Shown here: positions 45,609-61,950 of the stretch, one piece after another
How positions within the stretch are numbered: position 1 is the stretch's first letter
Layout of the letters: each line of letters begins with the position of its first letter
Assembly (NCBI RefSeq): GCF_036320965.1
Contig: NC_092271.1
Coordinates: forward strand, 27,370,536-27,434,535
Reading direction: 5' to 3'
DNA length: 64,000 bases
Source: Panulirus ornatus
Lineage: Eukaryota; Arthropoda; Malacostraca; Decapoda; Palinuridae
Translations under genes and position numbers: made by a program
Notes under the pieces: model-generated
Told to the model about the DNA's origin: nothing
Database searches by the model: none
What the model saw: only the letters and a program-made list of their open reading frames with translations

Positions 45609-45999
45609 CTGACTCGAGCTGGTGTGTGCTGCAACCTAGTTATGCAACAGACTTCAAAGAGACCCTAAAAGACAATCAAAATTCAATTCCCCCTTGGATA
45701 TCTTGCATGTAACTGGCCCCGTGAGTGGCGCACCATCGTCATGAAGCATCGTCATTAAACCAGCGAGGCAGAACCAGATGTGAGGTTGAAGTATACATAC
45801 ATTATCTTCAGCCAGCGTCCCCTAAGGTGTTTTCCTTGATCCGCGGGTCACTCCGGTCCAGTCTTGCTGCACCCCGGTAGCCATGGCCACTCGATGACGC
45901 AACTGGAGGAACTCTTTCCCTCCCCCTTTTAAAAGGAGGAGCTGGGGACTCGCTGAGAGTGAGATGCACAGCAGACTGGCCAGTAATACGAGCACAAAT

Positions 46000-46140
46000 T
46001 GAAATCTCTCTTCTCTTTCACAAGGACGTTGAGAGCCCTCTCTTCTCCCCTTTACAGGGATGAGGGAGAGATGGCTCCCTCTCTTTCTCCCTCTCCTTCA
46101 CACGGGAGGTAGTGCAGGCTCTCCTCCCCTCCTCCTTCCC
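46000..46140. repeat. Decayed ~40-bp pyrimidine-rich repeat
   Basis: ctctcttctc...acagggatgaggg/cacgggagg blocks recur about three times with poor conservation. Confidence 0.4.
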
Positions 46141-46292
46141 TAAATGATTCTACCCGCTCTTCCAACACCAGCGGGTCCATCCTTGAAAACACTTATATCG
46201 CTAAATCTATTACTGCGGTATAGCGTTCATGGTTCCCCTGCTGCAGGATATGGTCACGAGTAGTGCATAACAGGAAGGGGATAACTATGTTT

Positions 46293-46375
46293 CATGAGGT
46301 ACCGCTGACATGAGGTACCTGTGCCATGAGATACCTCTCTCATAGGTACCTGTGTCATGAGGTAACAGTATCAAT
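46293..46375 (+). repeat. 16-bp tandem repeat, ~5 copies
   Basis: catgaggtacctgtgt-like units start at 46293, 46309, 46325, 46341 and 46356. Confidence 0.85.
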
Positions 46376-46915
46376 AATGTATCACGAGGTTATGTCACTC
46401 ACCTCACCCTTCCACTCCCTCCCCCACTAAAGTATCACCCACACACACACACGTATGACGGTTTCTCCCCAAGTACTTCCATCAACCTGGGAGACAAGAG
46501 TCCGCCTTCACCACCATCCACCTCCTAACCAAGGACCCCTAACCCTGATAGTCCCTCCTTTACCACTGTCGTCCGTATCTCAAATTCTTCGGTCATATTT
46601 CTCTCCTTGCGTCCTCCATCCAGTAAGATCCAATACCATTTATCATCAAAGTTAATTGTTCTTATTCTACAGTTCGTTTCCCCGTATGGACCGTCGTCCA
46701 CAAACATTGTAGGGGATGAGTTAGGTCCTTGTAGGAACTCCGTCGCCAGACTACACCAGCTCGGTCACGTCCTCTTTCGTGAATGATATGGTCGTGAGTC
46801 ACTTCCTCTTACTCATGCCCAGCAGCCGCTAGGTCTCACCGCCTCCCATTTTCTATGTGCCGCCAGGTAATGTTTAGGAATAACGGGGGCCTCATTTATA
46901 GAGGCAGAGGAAGGC

Positions 46916-46918
<3 letters not shown>

Positions 46919-46977
<59 letters not shown>
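46919..46977. repeat. (GT)n microsatellite
   Basis: Uninterrupted GT run of about 59 bp. Confidence 0.97.
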
Positions 46978-46978
<1 letters not shown>

Positions 46979-47060
46979 CATCAATATTTGTGTGTTACGA
47001 TGAGAGAGATTTTATACTGGTGTTGCCCCATCTTTTAACTTTTGATATATGAACTACACT
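46978..47060 (+). mobile_element. GT-flanked ~100-bp element
   Basis: gacatcaa follows (GT)n, then gagagattttatactggtgt, tgccccatcttttaactttt and gatatatgaac. It matches the family body. No (AC)n follows. Confidence 0.65.
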
Positions 47061-48289
47061 GATAATAATACAACCTAAACCCATCAGATATGTGATAGAT
47101 GGGGATAACGTAAGAGCGATAGGTCACTTCTCTGCACCAACGTAGGTATAGTTGTACTCTGCTGTAGAACCACGAAGCTTTAAGTAATACTCCGCTGTAG
47201 GACTCTCATAGTACAGAACTACTTCACTGCGGAGCTACATAACTACGCTAATAATTCACTGTAGAATCTCCTAAAAAGACCGGTCTTCCAACACTCTCTC
47301 CCCCACTCCAAGTGGTTATTTGTGGACCGTGAAATTAATCCCTCATCGACGCCTCCCACACCGGCCGGACACCGCAGAAGGACTCCCCAATTCACTCCTC
47401 CCACGCGGGAAGCCAGACGAAATTCCTCAGCTTCCGTCATCCCGCGTCAAACAACCGGCAGGAATCCCCCGCTCCTCTCCCATGGTGCCTCCATCTCTCC
47501 CACACTCTGTCCTAAAACCACCACCACCACCACCACCACCGCGCTCCTCCGCTGACGCCCCCCTCCCACGCCGCCGCGGGAGTAAATCACCCACGGCAGT
47601 ATAACTAGAAGGCTTCACCTTATCTAGAAACACTAGTTGTGCCAGATAAAGGCGGGTGTCGGTCGTGCGTCACCAGGGGTGCCGATCCGACCCCAGTCCA
47701 GGAATGCTGGGCGCGCATACCTGGACACAGAAAGGAAATGCTACATCGGCCGTAGAGGCGTCATGTCCCTACACACACGCTGCTCACTACAACACCACAG
47801 GAACAAGCCGTCGCTACGTCTACAAACAAAAAAAAAATCACCGTTTTTTTCTTCTTTTTGGTTCTTCTGTACCAAATGAAATCACCAATTTATAATCTGA
47901 CAATCAGTACATGTTCTAAATAATGGTTATATTGACTTAAAAAAAAATAATTCTTTCCCATGAAGCATTACAGCTTACATAATGCATTTATTTTATACGT
48001 GTTCTATTAGATCTGCTTGTTCCTATGTTGTCTGACATCATCTGAAACATGTAATTATTTCAAACAGTACCTCGAAATTACATACTATTCTTTGGAATAT
48101 GGGGGAATGAATGCTGCCCATATACCTCCTGCGTGTCAAAGATAGTGGCTGAGAGGGACGGAAGCGCAGGGGTGGAGATCCCTTCCTTCTGTATTATTAC
48201 TTTCTAAAATAGGGATACAGTGGGGGCTATACAAGGATTTTTTTTTTCTTTTCCTCAAAGGCTCAGTTCCTGGCGTTATGAAATAATAA
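47061..48289. other. Intergenic, weak repetition near 47150-47275
   Basis: cactgtagaa / ccgctgtagga motifs recur about every 34 bp between 47150 and 47275. CAC triplets near 47518-47541. No gene recognised. Confidence 0.45.
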
Positions 48290-49673
<1,384 letters not shown>

Positions 49674-49775
49674 GTATGGTAAGGAGTCTGGCTTGTGCCT
49701 TGCATATTGGAATGTATGGTAGGAATTCTGGTGCTATAATGTATATATCGTGATGTATGGTAGGGAGTCTGGTTT
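49674..49775 (+). repeat. ~40-bp tandem repeat, 3 copies
   Basis: gtatggtaaggagtctgg or its variants start at 49674, 49714 and 49755. Confidence 0.85.
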
Positions 49776-49880
49776 AACGACTTTTACATCTTGAAAACCA
49801 TTTCATTTAACAACACATTTGTCATATGTGTCAAACTTACGTTAGTCTGATTGTCTGTAATGACCTTTTCAACACTACAC

Positions 49881-49945
49881 AGTACGACTCTTCAGCCCTC
49901 AGGTACAACCCTTGTGCACGACGGTACGACCCTAGAACGCCCTTG
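49881..49945 (-). repeat. 21-bp minisatellite family, locus E
   Basis: Reverse-orientation units: gcacgacggtacgaccct preceded by two diverged units (agtacgactcttcag, ggtacaacccttg). Confidence 0.8.
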
Positions 49946-50108
49946 TCATGCCACACCCAAAACACGGCCTTTTAGTTCTGCTTACCACCCAGATTTAACA
50001 CAGTCGAAGAAAAACTAAAACACACACAAAGAAGAGCAACAACACTAATTTCGCTACTCGGTGATATACCTTGTGAAGAAAGACTCTGAAACCTAAAATC
50101 ATCTTCGC

Positions 50109-50231
<123 letters not shown>

Positions 50232-50742
50232 CAGACTTCGAGATCATATGATAATTTTCAAAGTAATATATAATCTCAAATTTTGTAACAAATATATAAT
50301 TTCAGTAATACAACTCACGATAATTTCTTCATGATACATAGATACAGTGACCAGTAATACAGGCATCAAGTTAAACGGAAAGAGATGTAGCACAAAAGGG
50401 GAACAAAAATTCTTCAATAGTCGAGTAATGAACATTGGAATAATACAGCATTACATATTGTCAGAGCGATGACCAACTAATACATTTAAGATACGGCTAA
50501 CCATTAATCTAATTATATCTGTTATCACTTAATAAAGCCATTCAATAGTGACAATATATCATGCACGTATTTCAACTGTCTTTTGCAAAGATAAATGAAT
50601 TATGTCCATCTTCCCCATAGTGTCCAGCGGATGAAATTACATCACAGTGTATTTTCGATTCATTCTTTCCTACAGAATTTCCTTGACAGTATATTCGCGC
50701 AATATTACACGCTGTTCTCCTGCCGGCTTGACGTACCAGAGG

Positions 50743-50850
50743 GGTGAGTGGGAAAGGAGCCTTCTGCTTTACTATCCTGTCTCCATCTGTAGTGGTGAGT
50801 GGGAAAGGAACCTTCTCTTTTTACTATCTTGTCTTCATCGGTACAGATCA
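50743..50850 (+). repeat. 51-bp minisatellite family, locus 2
   Basis: Two copies (ggtgagtgggaaaggagcct) start at 50743 and 50794. Related to 44745-44935. Confidence 0.85.
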
Positions 50851-51089
50851 GGAATGTAGAGTACTATTACTGTGCTGCAGCACGTAACCTCGTCACAGAC
50901 CATTGAGTCTCGTGTTACCCGTGCTTCCCCTGCTACACCCACCCACCCACGAGCTGTGTTAGCATGAGGCAGGTTCACCTTCATCCCCCGGCAGGTGGGC
51001 CGCTGCAGCGTTACCTTGAGGAAGATCGACATTACTGAAATTATATTTTGGGCTATTTCCGGGGAGGCCACGGCTAACCTCCGCCCAGG

Positions 51090-51760
51090 ACAATAGTTGG
51101 GAAAGGGAGGGAGGGGTGATGGAGGGGTGTTGGTTGTGGTGTTGCAGGGGGGGGTGAGAAGGGTGTTGCAGAGGGGGGTTAGGAATGGTTCAGGAGGGTG
51201 ATGGAGTGGTGCTGGAGGGGGGGAGGGATTTTATGGGATGGGTACGGAGTGATGATGCTTGAGAAGCAGGAGTGTTGGAGGAGGGAGTGGGATTGGAAAG
51301 GGAGAGATTGGTGTTGAAGGGGGCGAGGAGGGGAAAGGGAGTGGTGTAGGAGGGGAAGGAGTGGTGTTACGGAGAAAAGGGGTGTTGGAGAAGGAGGGAG
51401 TAGTGATGGAAGGGGAGGGAGCCCTGTTGGAGAGGAAGGGAGAAGCAGACGAAGAAGAGGGAGAGACGAAACTAGAGAGAGGGATTTATTAGATACTAGA
51501 AGGGGGCAACAATTGCAGTGTCGTGAAGGTAAAGGGGCAGAAAAGAAGGGCCATGATGGGGAGAAGAGATATGGGAAGAGTAAAGAATAAGGTGGGGTGA
51601 CCAGGGGGACAAAAGAAAGAAAAAAAAGGTAAGAGCGTAAAAGTGGCGAAAATCAGCGGGAAGAATAGGAGTAAAGAAAACGGGGAGAGGTAGATCAGAA
51701 GGGGGTACTATAGTGAGGAGGGTGTAATGATATTAAGAGGGGTGTGGTACTCCCCCTCCC
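51090..51760. other. G/A-rich strand-asymmetric tract
   Basis: About 650 bp are dominated by ggagg, gggtgttg and aagaa blocks on plus, with several runs of five or more G. No coding signal that I trust. Confidence 0.7.
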
Positions 51761-51976
51761 CCTAGGAAATACCACACAGCCGGACATACACCTGTGAATA
51801 ATGACCCGTTAAGGTCGTTCTTCGTGCACCTGTCGGGGTGGGAGCTGGGAGGCGGGGTGAGGGGAGACGGAACTCGTACTGCACCGGGTGATGCCAATAA
51901 CCAAATTCCTGCAGGTAGAGAACGTGCAATAACAACGTAGCAACGAGTATCCTGGAGGGGAATAAAAAATCATATG

Positions 51977-52050
51977 TACGATCCACTGTATCATTCAGTG
52001 TGACTTGTGTATATACGATCCACTGTATCATTCACTGTGACTTGTATAAA
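51977..52050 (+). repeat. 37-bp direct repeat, 2 copies
   Basis: tacgatccactgtatcattc starts at 51977 and 52014 with near-identical continuation (gtgacttgt). Confidence 0.9.
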
Positions 52051-52235
52051 ATATCTAAAGTAAAAAAAAAAATAGATATATGATGGTGGGAGCTGCGTAA
52101 ACGTAGAGTGATATATGAAAATCACCGGCAGTAATACTAGTCCAGCGGAACTTAGAGAATAAAGCATGGGTCGTGAGACTGCCATACCTGCCTTAATGTG
52201 TATGTTTCTGATGGTAGTAAACAGCGTTTTTAAAC

Positions 52236-53175
<940 letters not shown>

Positions 53176-53227
<52 letters not shown>
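53176..53227. repeat. (GT)n at the RTE 5' truncation junction
   Basis: About 52 bp GT run that directly meets the truncated RTE copy. Confidence 0.97.

Positions 53228-56369
<3,142 letters not shown>

Positions 56370-56462
<93 letters not shown>
56370..56462. repeat. (TA)n microsatellite
   Basis: About 92 bp TA run touching the SINE 5' end. Confidence 0.97.
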
Positions 56463-56465
<3 letters not shown>

Positions 56466-56616
56466 GCTTCCGTAGTCTGGCGGTAAGCGTTGCTGACTAT
56501 GAGCCATGCACAGGGCCGCTGTGTTCGAATCCTGAGTGTAGCACTCGGCTCACAGCCAATCCAGCTGTTCATCCTCCCTGGAGGCCAGTCGATCATGGGG
56601 TACCTAGCTTAGGAAG

Positions 56617-56619
<3 letters not shown>
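56463..56619 (+). mobile_element. tRNA-derived SINE with (GT)n tail
   Basis: Order: ggcttccgtagtctggcggt, aagcgttgctgactatgagc (A-box region), tgttcgaatcc (B box), ctcggctcacagccaatcc, agctgttcatcctccctgg, cagtcgatcatgg, then (GT)n from 56620. Head and body match the minus copy at 38502-38655 and the copy at 30745. It lies exactly between (TA)n and (GT)n. Confidence 0.8.

Positions 56620-56662
<43 letters not shown>
56620..56662. repeat. (GT)n microsatellite (SINE tail)
   Basis: About 43 bp GT run following the SINE body. Confidence 0.96.
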
Positions 56663-56664
<2 letters not shown>

Positions 56665-57388
56665 AGGAGTTCATCGTCACCCTGCACTTGACTGGAGGGC
56701 AGCCTCGAAGCTACAACAGCCAGTCTAGGGTTCTGAGGTTATAATGACAACGATGATTTATAAAGGTATTTACAGGGACATACAAGTGCATTAGGTAACA
56801 GCCCCAGAGCCAAGCACCTTGTTGGCTTTACCCCCAGTAAAGAGAGACGCAAGGTTACCTGATAGATCTTCAATGAGAAAAAAAAATAGAAAGGAGATAG
56901 ACAAATAAGGGGTGAATGGTCAGTTAAAGAGGCCAACGGGAAGTGAAAAGGAGATAAAAACATGACCTAGGGAAGGGCGGGCGTGTTGTCCCGCCAGCTT
57001 TCGCTGTCTTGCAAGGTGCAGGGCAGGGAGGTGTCCGCCGCCACTGTTATCACGAGTTAACTGTGACCAATAGACTGTCTACTCTAGTGTGTCTATCTAA
57101 TGACGAAGCTGCTCATGTTGAGGTTATTGAACAAACAAGGGATTGGGCAGAGGGAATGGGATCCTCGAGTGAATGGGTCACAGGAAAACCCATAAAGATA
57201 TCGTGGGTTGAGGGTGTGGTGGTTCGTATATGGCAAGATAAAGGGTGGTAACCAGGAGGGCCAGTTACTGGGGCGGGGGTGAGAGGAGCTGGTCTGGACG
57301 CTCGTGTTTGGTCTGTGGTTGACCACACGTCTGGAAAATATACCTTTATACTCCCATCAGGAAAACATATATATTACTGAGATATGGG

Positions 57389-57390
<2 letters not shown>

Positions 57391-57438
<48 letters not shown>
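57391..57438. repeat. (GT)n microsatellite
   Basis: About 48 bp GT run at the left end of the duplicated segment. Confidence 0.96.
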
Positions 57439-57440
<2 letters not shown>

Positions 57441-57442
57441 TT

Positions 57443-57912
57443 GTTACCGCACTCCATCACCAAGTGGTAACAAACACCACGAGCGAGAGGTCACCTTCAA
57501 CGAGGTTGCATCGTCGTCAGCGGCCCGCCGAGTGGAGTAACAGCGTCGGCGACGACCCTTCCCGCCCCAAAGGAATCCACCTCACCTTGCTTCTCCCTTG
57601 GAGCGCAGCTTCAAAGCACCTGCAGAGACCCCACAGAAGGGGTCCTGGCGATTCCATAAGAAACCTATACGTGTAGCGCATGTATGTTATACTAACTTGT
57701 GCTTTTGTAAGTATGTTTGCATCCACATGCAAGTGTTACCGGACTCCGCCTGGATGGAGTTACATTGCCAGCGAGGAGTCACCTTCAGCGAGGCTGTATC
57801 ATCGTCAGTGAGGGGAGAGGAGTAGGGTCTCGTCGAGAAACACTTTCTCGCTCTAAATGAGTCCATCATTTCCCTGCACCTGCGTAGAGCGCAGCAGCCT
57901 TGAAACTGCGGG
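57443..57912 (+). repeat. Diverged ~190-bp duplicated segment
   Basis: Segment 57443-57637 and segment 57735-57912 share gttaccg(c/g)actcc, gtcaccttcaacgaggttgc / gtcaccttcagcgaggctgt, atcgtcgtcag / atcatcgtcag and gagcgcagc...cctgcag / cctgcgtagagcgcagc in similar order. They look like two copies of one unknown repeat about 292 bp apart. Confidence 0.7.
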
Positions 57913-57934
57913 CTCCCCGTAACATGGGCTCTGG

Positions 57935-57979
57935 TACTACTACTACTACTGCTACTACTACTACTACTACTACTACTAC

Positions 57980-58018
<39 letters not shown>

Positions 58019-58052
58019 TAATAATAACAATGATAATGATAATGATATCCAC
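57935..58052. repeat. (TAC)n-(TAA)n-(TGA/TAA)n compound microsatellite
   Basis: TAC units to about 57980, AAT units to 58015, then mixed gataat units to 58052. Confidence 0.95.
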
Positions 58053-58114
58053 TATAAGTGTCACATCTGGCAACAACAGCATGCATCTGTGGGTACCCAG
58101 CCCTATCTACCATA

Positions 58115-58222
58115 CCAATTACCGTGCTAACTACTGTACTAACTACTTTACTGACCACTGCACTAACTACTGTATTAACTATTGTGCTAACTACAGTGCT
58201 AAGTATTGTGCTAACTACTACC
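58115..58222 (+). repeat. 12-bp tandem repeat, ~9 copies
   Basis: ctaactactgta-like units every 12 bp (58115, 58127, 58139 and so on), each with one to three changes. The period keeps frames open as LTTV-type repeats. Confidence 0.92.
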
Positions 58223-58563
58223 TGCTCCCCTTTAAAAATAATCCATATATTTTTCACTAAATATATACATAAAAAAACATTCTTCACTATACATATTATC
58301 CAGGACCCAACTCCTGTTGCCGCAGACAAAAACTAAATTATTATAACCTGTTTATTCTTCTGAACTTGAATAAACTAGTTTTTATATCGGTAGATTAACA
58401 GTATCTACGTTTTTTTTTATCAGTGGTTTATCTACGATCTCTCACAAACATTCTCGTGTTTATGGGGCCCAGCAAGGCGATATTCTGGGCCCACTGTGAT
58501 TAAACTAGCTTTCTAGATCCACTAGAAAAACTTGACTGTGCGACTTTGATGGATATCTTGCCT

Positions 58564-58567
<4 letters not shown>

Positions 58568-58596
<29 letters not shown>
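58568..58596. repeat. (TA)n at the RTE 5' junction
   Basis: About 29 bp TA run directly before the RTE ORF. Confidence 0.96.
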
Positions 58597-58599
<3 letters not shown>

Positions 58600-60106
58600 A
58601 AAGCTTTGCGGAAGATGAAAGCCGGCAAGGCAGCAGGTTTGGATGGTATTGCAGTGGAATTTATTAAAAAAGGGGGTGACTGTATTGTTGACTGGTTGGT
58701 AAGGTTATTTAATGTATGTATGACTCATGGTGAGGTGCCTGAGGATTGGCGGAATGCTTGCATAGTGCCATTGTACAAAGGCAAAGGGGATAAGAGTGAG
58801 TGCTCAAATTACAGAGGTATAAGTTTGTTGAGTATTCCTGGTAAATTATATGGGAGGGTATTGATTGAGAGGGTGAAGGCATGTACAGAGCATCAGATTG
58901 GGGAAGAGCAGTGTGGTTTCAGAAGTGGTAGAGGATGTGTGGATCAGGTGTTTGCTTTGAAGAATGTATGTGAGAAATACTTAGAAAAGCAAATGGATTT
59001 TGTATGTAGCATTTATGGATCTGGAGAAGGCATATGATAGAGTTGATAGAGATGCTCTGTGGAAGGTATTAAGAATATATGGTGTGGGAGGCAAGTTGTT
59101 AGAAGCAGTGAAAAGTTTTTATCGAGGATGTAAGGCATGTGTACGTGTGGGAAGAGAGGAAAGTGATTGGTTCTCAGTGAATGTAGGTTTGCGGCAGGGG
59201 TGTGTGATGTCTCCATGGTTGTTTAATTTGTTTATGGATGGGGTTGTTAGGGAGGTAAATGCAAGAGTTTTGGAAAGAGGGGCAAGTATGAAGTCTGTTG
59301 GGGATGAGAGAGCTTGGGAAGTGAGTCAGTTGTTGTTCGCTGATGATACAGCGCTGGTGGCGGATTCATGTGAGAAACTGCAGAAGCTGGTGACGGAGTT
59401 TGGTAAAGTGTGTGGAAGAAGAAAGTTAAGAGTAAATGTCAATAAGAGCAAGGTTATTAGGTACAGTAGGGTTGAGGGTCAAGTCAATTGGGAGGTGAGT
59501 TTGAATGGTGAGAGGCTGGAGGAAGTGAAGTGTTTTAGATATCTGGGAGTGGATCTGTCAGCGGATGGAACCATGGAAGCGGAAGTGGATCATAGGGTGG
59601 GGGAGGGGGCGAAAATTTTGGGAGCCTTGAAAAATGTGTGGAAGTCGAGAACATTATCCCGGAAAGCAAAAATGGGTATGTTTGAAGGAATAGTAGTTCC
59701 AACAATGTTGTATGGTTGCGAGGCGTGGGCTATGGATAGAGTTGTGCGCAGGAGGATGGATGTGCTGGAAATGAGATGTTTGAGGACAATGTGTGGTGTG
59801 GGGTGGTTTGATCGAGTAAGTAACGTAAGGGTAAGAGAGATGTGTGGAAATAAAAAGAGCGTGGTTGAGAGAGCAGAAGAGGGTGTTTTGAAATGGTTTG
59901 GGCACATGGAGAGGATGAGTGAGGAAAGATTGACCAAGAGGATATATGTGTCGGAGGTGGAGGGTACGAGGAGAAGAGGGAGACCAAATTGGAGGTGGAA
60001 AGATGGAGTGAAAAGGATTTTGTGTGATCGGGGCCTGAACATGCAGGAGGGTGAAAGGAGGGCAAGGAATAGAGTGAATTGGAGCGATGTGGTATACAGG
60101 GGTTGA
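58597..60106 (+). pseudogene. RTE-like reverse transcriptase, frameshifted
   Basis: The first part (58597 to about 59003) has KMKAGKAAGLDGIAVEF, the fingers motif PLYKGKGD, NYRGISLLS and CGFRSGRG. The second part (about 59003 to the stop at 60104-60106) has FMDLEKAYDRVD (catalytic Asp, motif A), LRQGCVMSPWLFN, FADD at 59336-59347 (catalytic pair, motif C), FRYLGVDLS and the post-RT tail LYGCEAW...GHMERM. The two parts are in different frames. The switch falls at tttgtatgtagc (about 58999-59010), consistent with a 2-bp loss (or a 1-bp gain) in a GT-rich stretch. Without the endonuclease domain and with this break it cannot make a functional protein. No real start codon is visible because the N-terminus is missing. 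Confidence 0.93.
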
Positions 60107-60229
60107 CGTGCTGTCAGTGGATTGAATCAAGGCATGTGAAGCGTCTGGGGTAAACCATGGAAAGCTGTGTAGGTATGTATATTTGCGTGTGTGGACGTGT
60201 GTATGTACATGTGTATGGGGGGGGTTGGG

Positions 60230-60290
60230 CCATTTCTTTCGTCTGTTTCCTTGCGCTACCTCGCAAACGCGGGAGACAGCGACAAAGTAT
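60230..60290 (+). other. RTE 3'-terminal tail hairpin
   Basis: cgct-acctcgcaaacgcgggagac-agcg can form an outer CGCT/AGCG stem and an inner ctcgc/gcggg stem (one T-G wobble) closed by an AAAC loop. The short elements at 31738 and 41403 have CGCT/GGCG outside and the same inner stem with loop TAAC. LINE reverse transcriptases commonly recognise a conserved 3' stem-loop. The folding is my pairing by hand. Confidence 0.6.
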
Positions 60291-60291
60291 A

Positions 60292-60308
<17 letters not shown>

Positions 60309-60369
<61 letters not shown>
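60309..60369. repeat. (TA)n at the RTE 3' end
   Basis: About 60 bp TA run directly after the poly(A). Confidence 0.97.
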
Positions 60370-60372
<3 letters not shown>

Positions 60373-60877
60373 TGGACTATGCTAAATGCTTCTCCAAACT
60401 TAGCAAAAAGGTATACAGAAATCCGGTACACATCTAATTCATCTTGCGTTGAAACATTAATCATTTGCCACTGAAGAAACACAACGATCATCATTTAGTC
60501 GACGAATTACAGATCAATTCTTCATCCCTACAAGTTCTATATCGTTACTGGGTAATCAACTGTTTACTCCTGAAGTTCGATCAGTCTTTCAGCTTCATCA
60601 CTCTCTCGACTGCTTCACAGATCGTTGCAAAAATCATTGCCACCTATACACGGTTTCTCGTCTGTTATCATGTGATTAATATTATCATTACCAGGGTGGA
60701 CCTGACACATGATAATCCCTGTGGAGCTGCATGAAACAATAATTACACTGGACAGAGTCTCATGTTTTGAAAGTATTTCTTCCAGGATATTCTGTTCTAG
60801 TTCATTGACAAGGGGATGGGTTGTTCCTTGTTTAGCTGGGACCTTCTGCAAGATGGTTTGCTACAGCAATACTCGGT
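60370..60877. other. Intergenic, nothing recognised
   Basis: Ordinary sequence. Confidence 0.5.
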
Positions 60878-61150
60878 GGTCACCTACGGCAAGACAACCC
60901 TCCAGAGCAACCTACCACAGCAAGACAGTCCTCTTAAGCTACACCAAGCGACCATCCACAGCAAGGCAGCCCTCCTTAGCAAAACTGGGCGACCATCCAC
61001 GGCAAGGCAGCCCATTAACAACACAAATTGACCACCCACAGCAAGACAATCCTCCACAGCCACATCAGGCGACCATCCACGGCAAGGTAGACCTCCACAT
61101 CAACACCAGACGACCACCCACAGCAATGAGGTCCTTCTCTACGGCAACAG
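60878..61150 (+). repeat. ~40-bp degenerate minisatellite, ~7 copies
   Basis: gcgaccatccacagcaaggc-like starts at 60948, 60989, 61029, 61069 and 61110 (spacing 41, 40, 40, 41), with two more diverged units upstream at about 60878 and 60909. Confidence 0.9.
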
Positions 61151-61204
61151 CTGTATGGTAATTACACTATGGTAATGTTTGCCCTCAGGGCTGGTGTGTT
61201 GCTG

Positions 61205-61425
61205 GGTGATGGACATGGGACGCTCCCTCCCACTCCCTCTAGCTAGGTCTGGGATGCTTAATGATGGACACTGGAACTCCTCCCCCATCCCTCCCTCTAA
61301 CTAGGGTCTGGGATGTGTAGTGATGGACAAGGGGACTCCCTCCCTATTCCCTCTAGCTAGGGTCTGGGATACTGATGGACAAGGGGACTCCCTTCCTACT
61401 CCCTCTAGATATTTCTGGGATGTTT
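61205..61425 (+). repeat. ~55-bp minisatellite, 4 copies
   Basis: gatggaca starts at 61208, 61263, 61322 and 61374, each followed by ggactccctccc, ctctagctag and gtctgggat. Confidence 0.9.
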
Positions 61426-61860
61426 CGCACACCGACCATGGGACTGTCGTGGTCACTGGCAGGTTGATGATTTAAGTTGATGTCTTAAAGACACTCACTG
61501 TATGAGATGTATACAACTTATATGCTATAGTGTATATTATATTCTGTGTAAGTATATGCATGACCCATGTCTCTTAGTAGTGTATTTGTCTATCTGTGCA
61601 TGTAAACGTTTCTTTAGCAAATATACTTATCGTTGTTTATCTAACTGCGTGTATCATGTAACAGGAAACCAAATAGGTCTAATATCTTTTACATATCAAT
61701 GTAAATCATACTATTTCTAGCTAGCTCTGCTTATCTTTAGTTAACTATAATTTATTGTAATTCGTACTGAATCCTTTATCTTCCTTATCCAAAATTATCT
61801 AAAGTTCCCCCCCAGGAATACGTTGTTCTCCAACCAAATGATGTTATCCCCGCACATTAT
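61426..61860. other. Intergenic, nothing recognised
   Basis: A/T-rich sequence without gene signal. Confidence 0.5.
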
Positions 61861-61861
61861 A

Positions 61862-61950
61862 CAGGGTAGGATAGGGTAAGGTAAGGTAGGACAGGGTAAG
61901 GTAAGGTAAGGTAAGGTAGGGTAGGGTAAGGTAAGGTAGGACAGTGTAAG
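61862..61950 (+). repeat. (GGTAA)n pentanucleotide repeat
   Basis: ggtaa, gggta and ggtag units run for about 85 bp. The pentamer differs by one base from the arthropod telomere repeat TTAGG in register (AGGTA versus AGGTT). Confidence 0.9.

Larger units (their letters stand above)
58597..60309 (+). mobile_element. RTE-like non-LTR retrotransposon, 5'-truncated
   Basis: About 1.7 kb runs from an abrupt start inside the ORF, at the (TA)n boundary, to a 19-nt poly(A) (60291-60309) that leads into (TA)n 60309-60369. It contains most of the reverse transcriptase domain and the C-terminal region, then a ~185-bp 3'UTR ending cgctacctcgcaaacgcggg, agacagcgac, aaagtat. The apurinic-type endonuclease expected at the N-terminus of RTE proteins is absent. 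It is nearly identical to 52305-53175 over the shared part, so insertion was recent. Clade assignment is from motif style (CGFRSGRG, LYGCEAW, GHMERM). Phylogeny could place it in a neighbouring clade. Confidence 0.92.

Noticed and set aside
59590..60130. 150-158-codon minus frames
   Set aside because: Antisense shadows of the RTE reverse transcriptase tail on plus.
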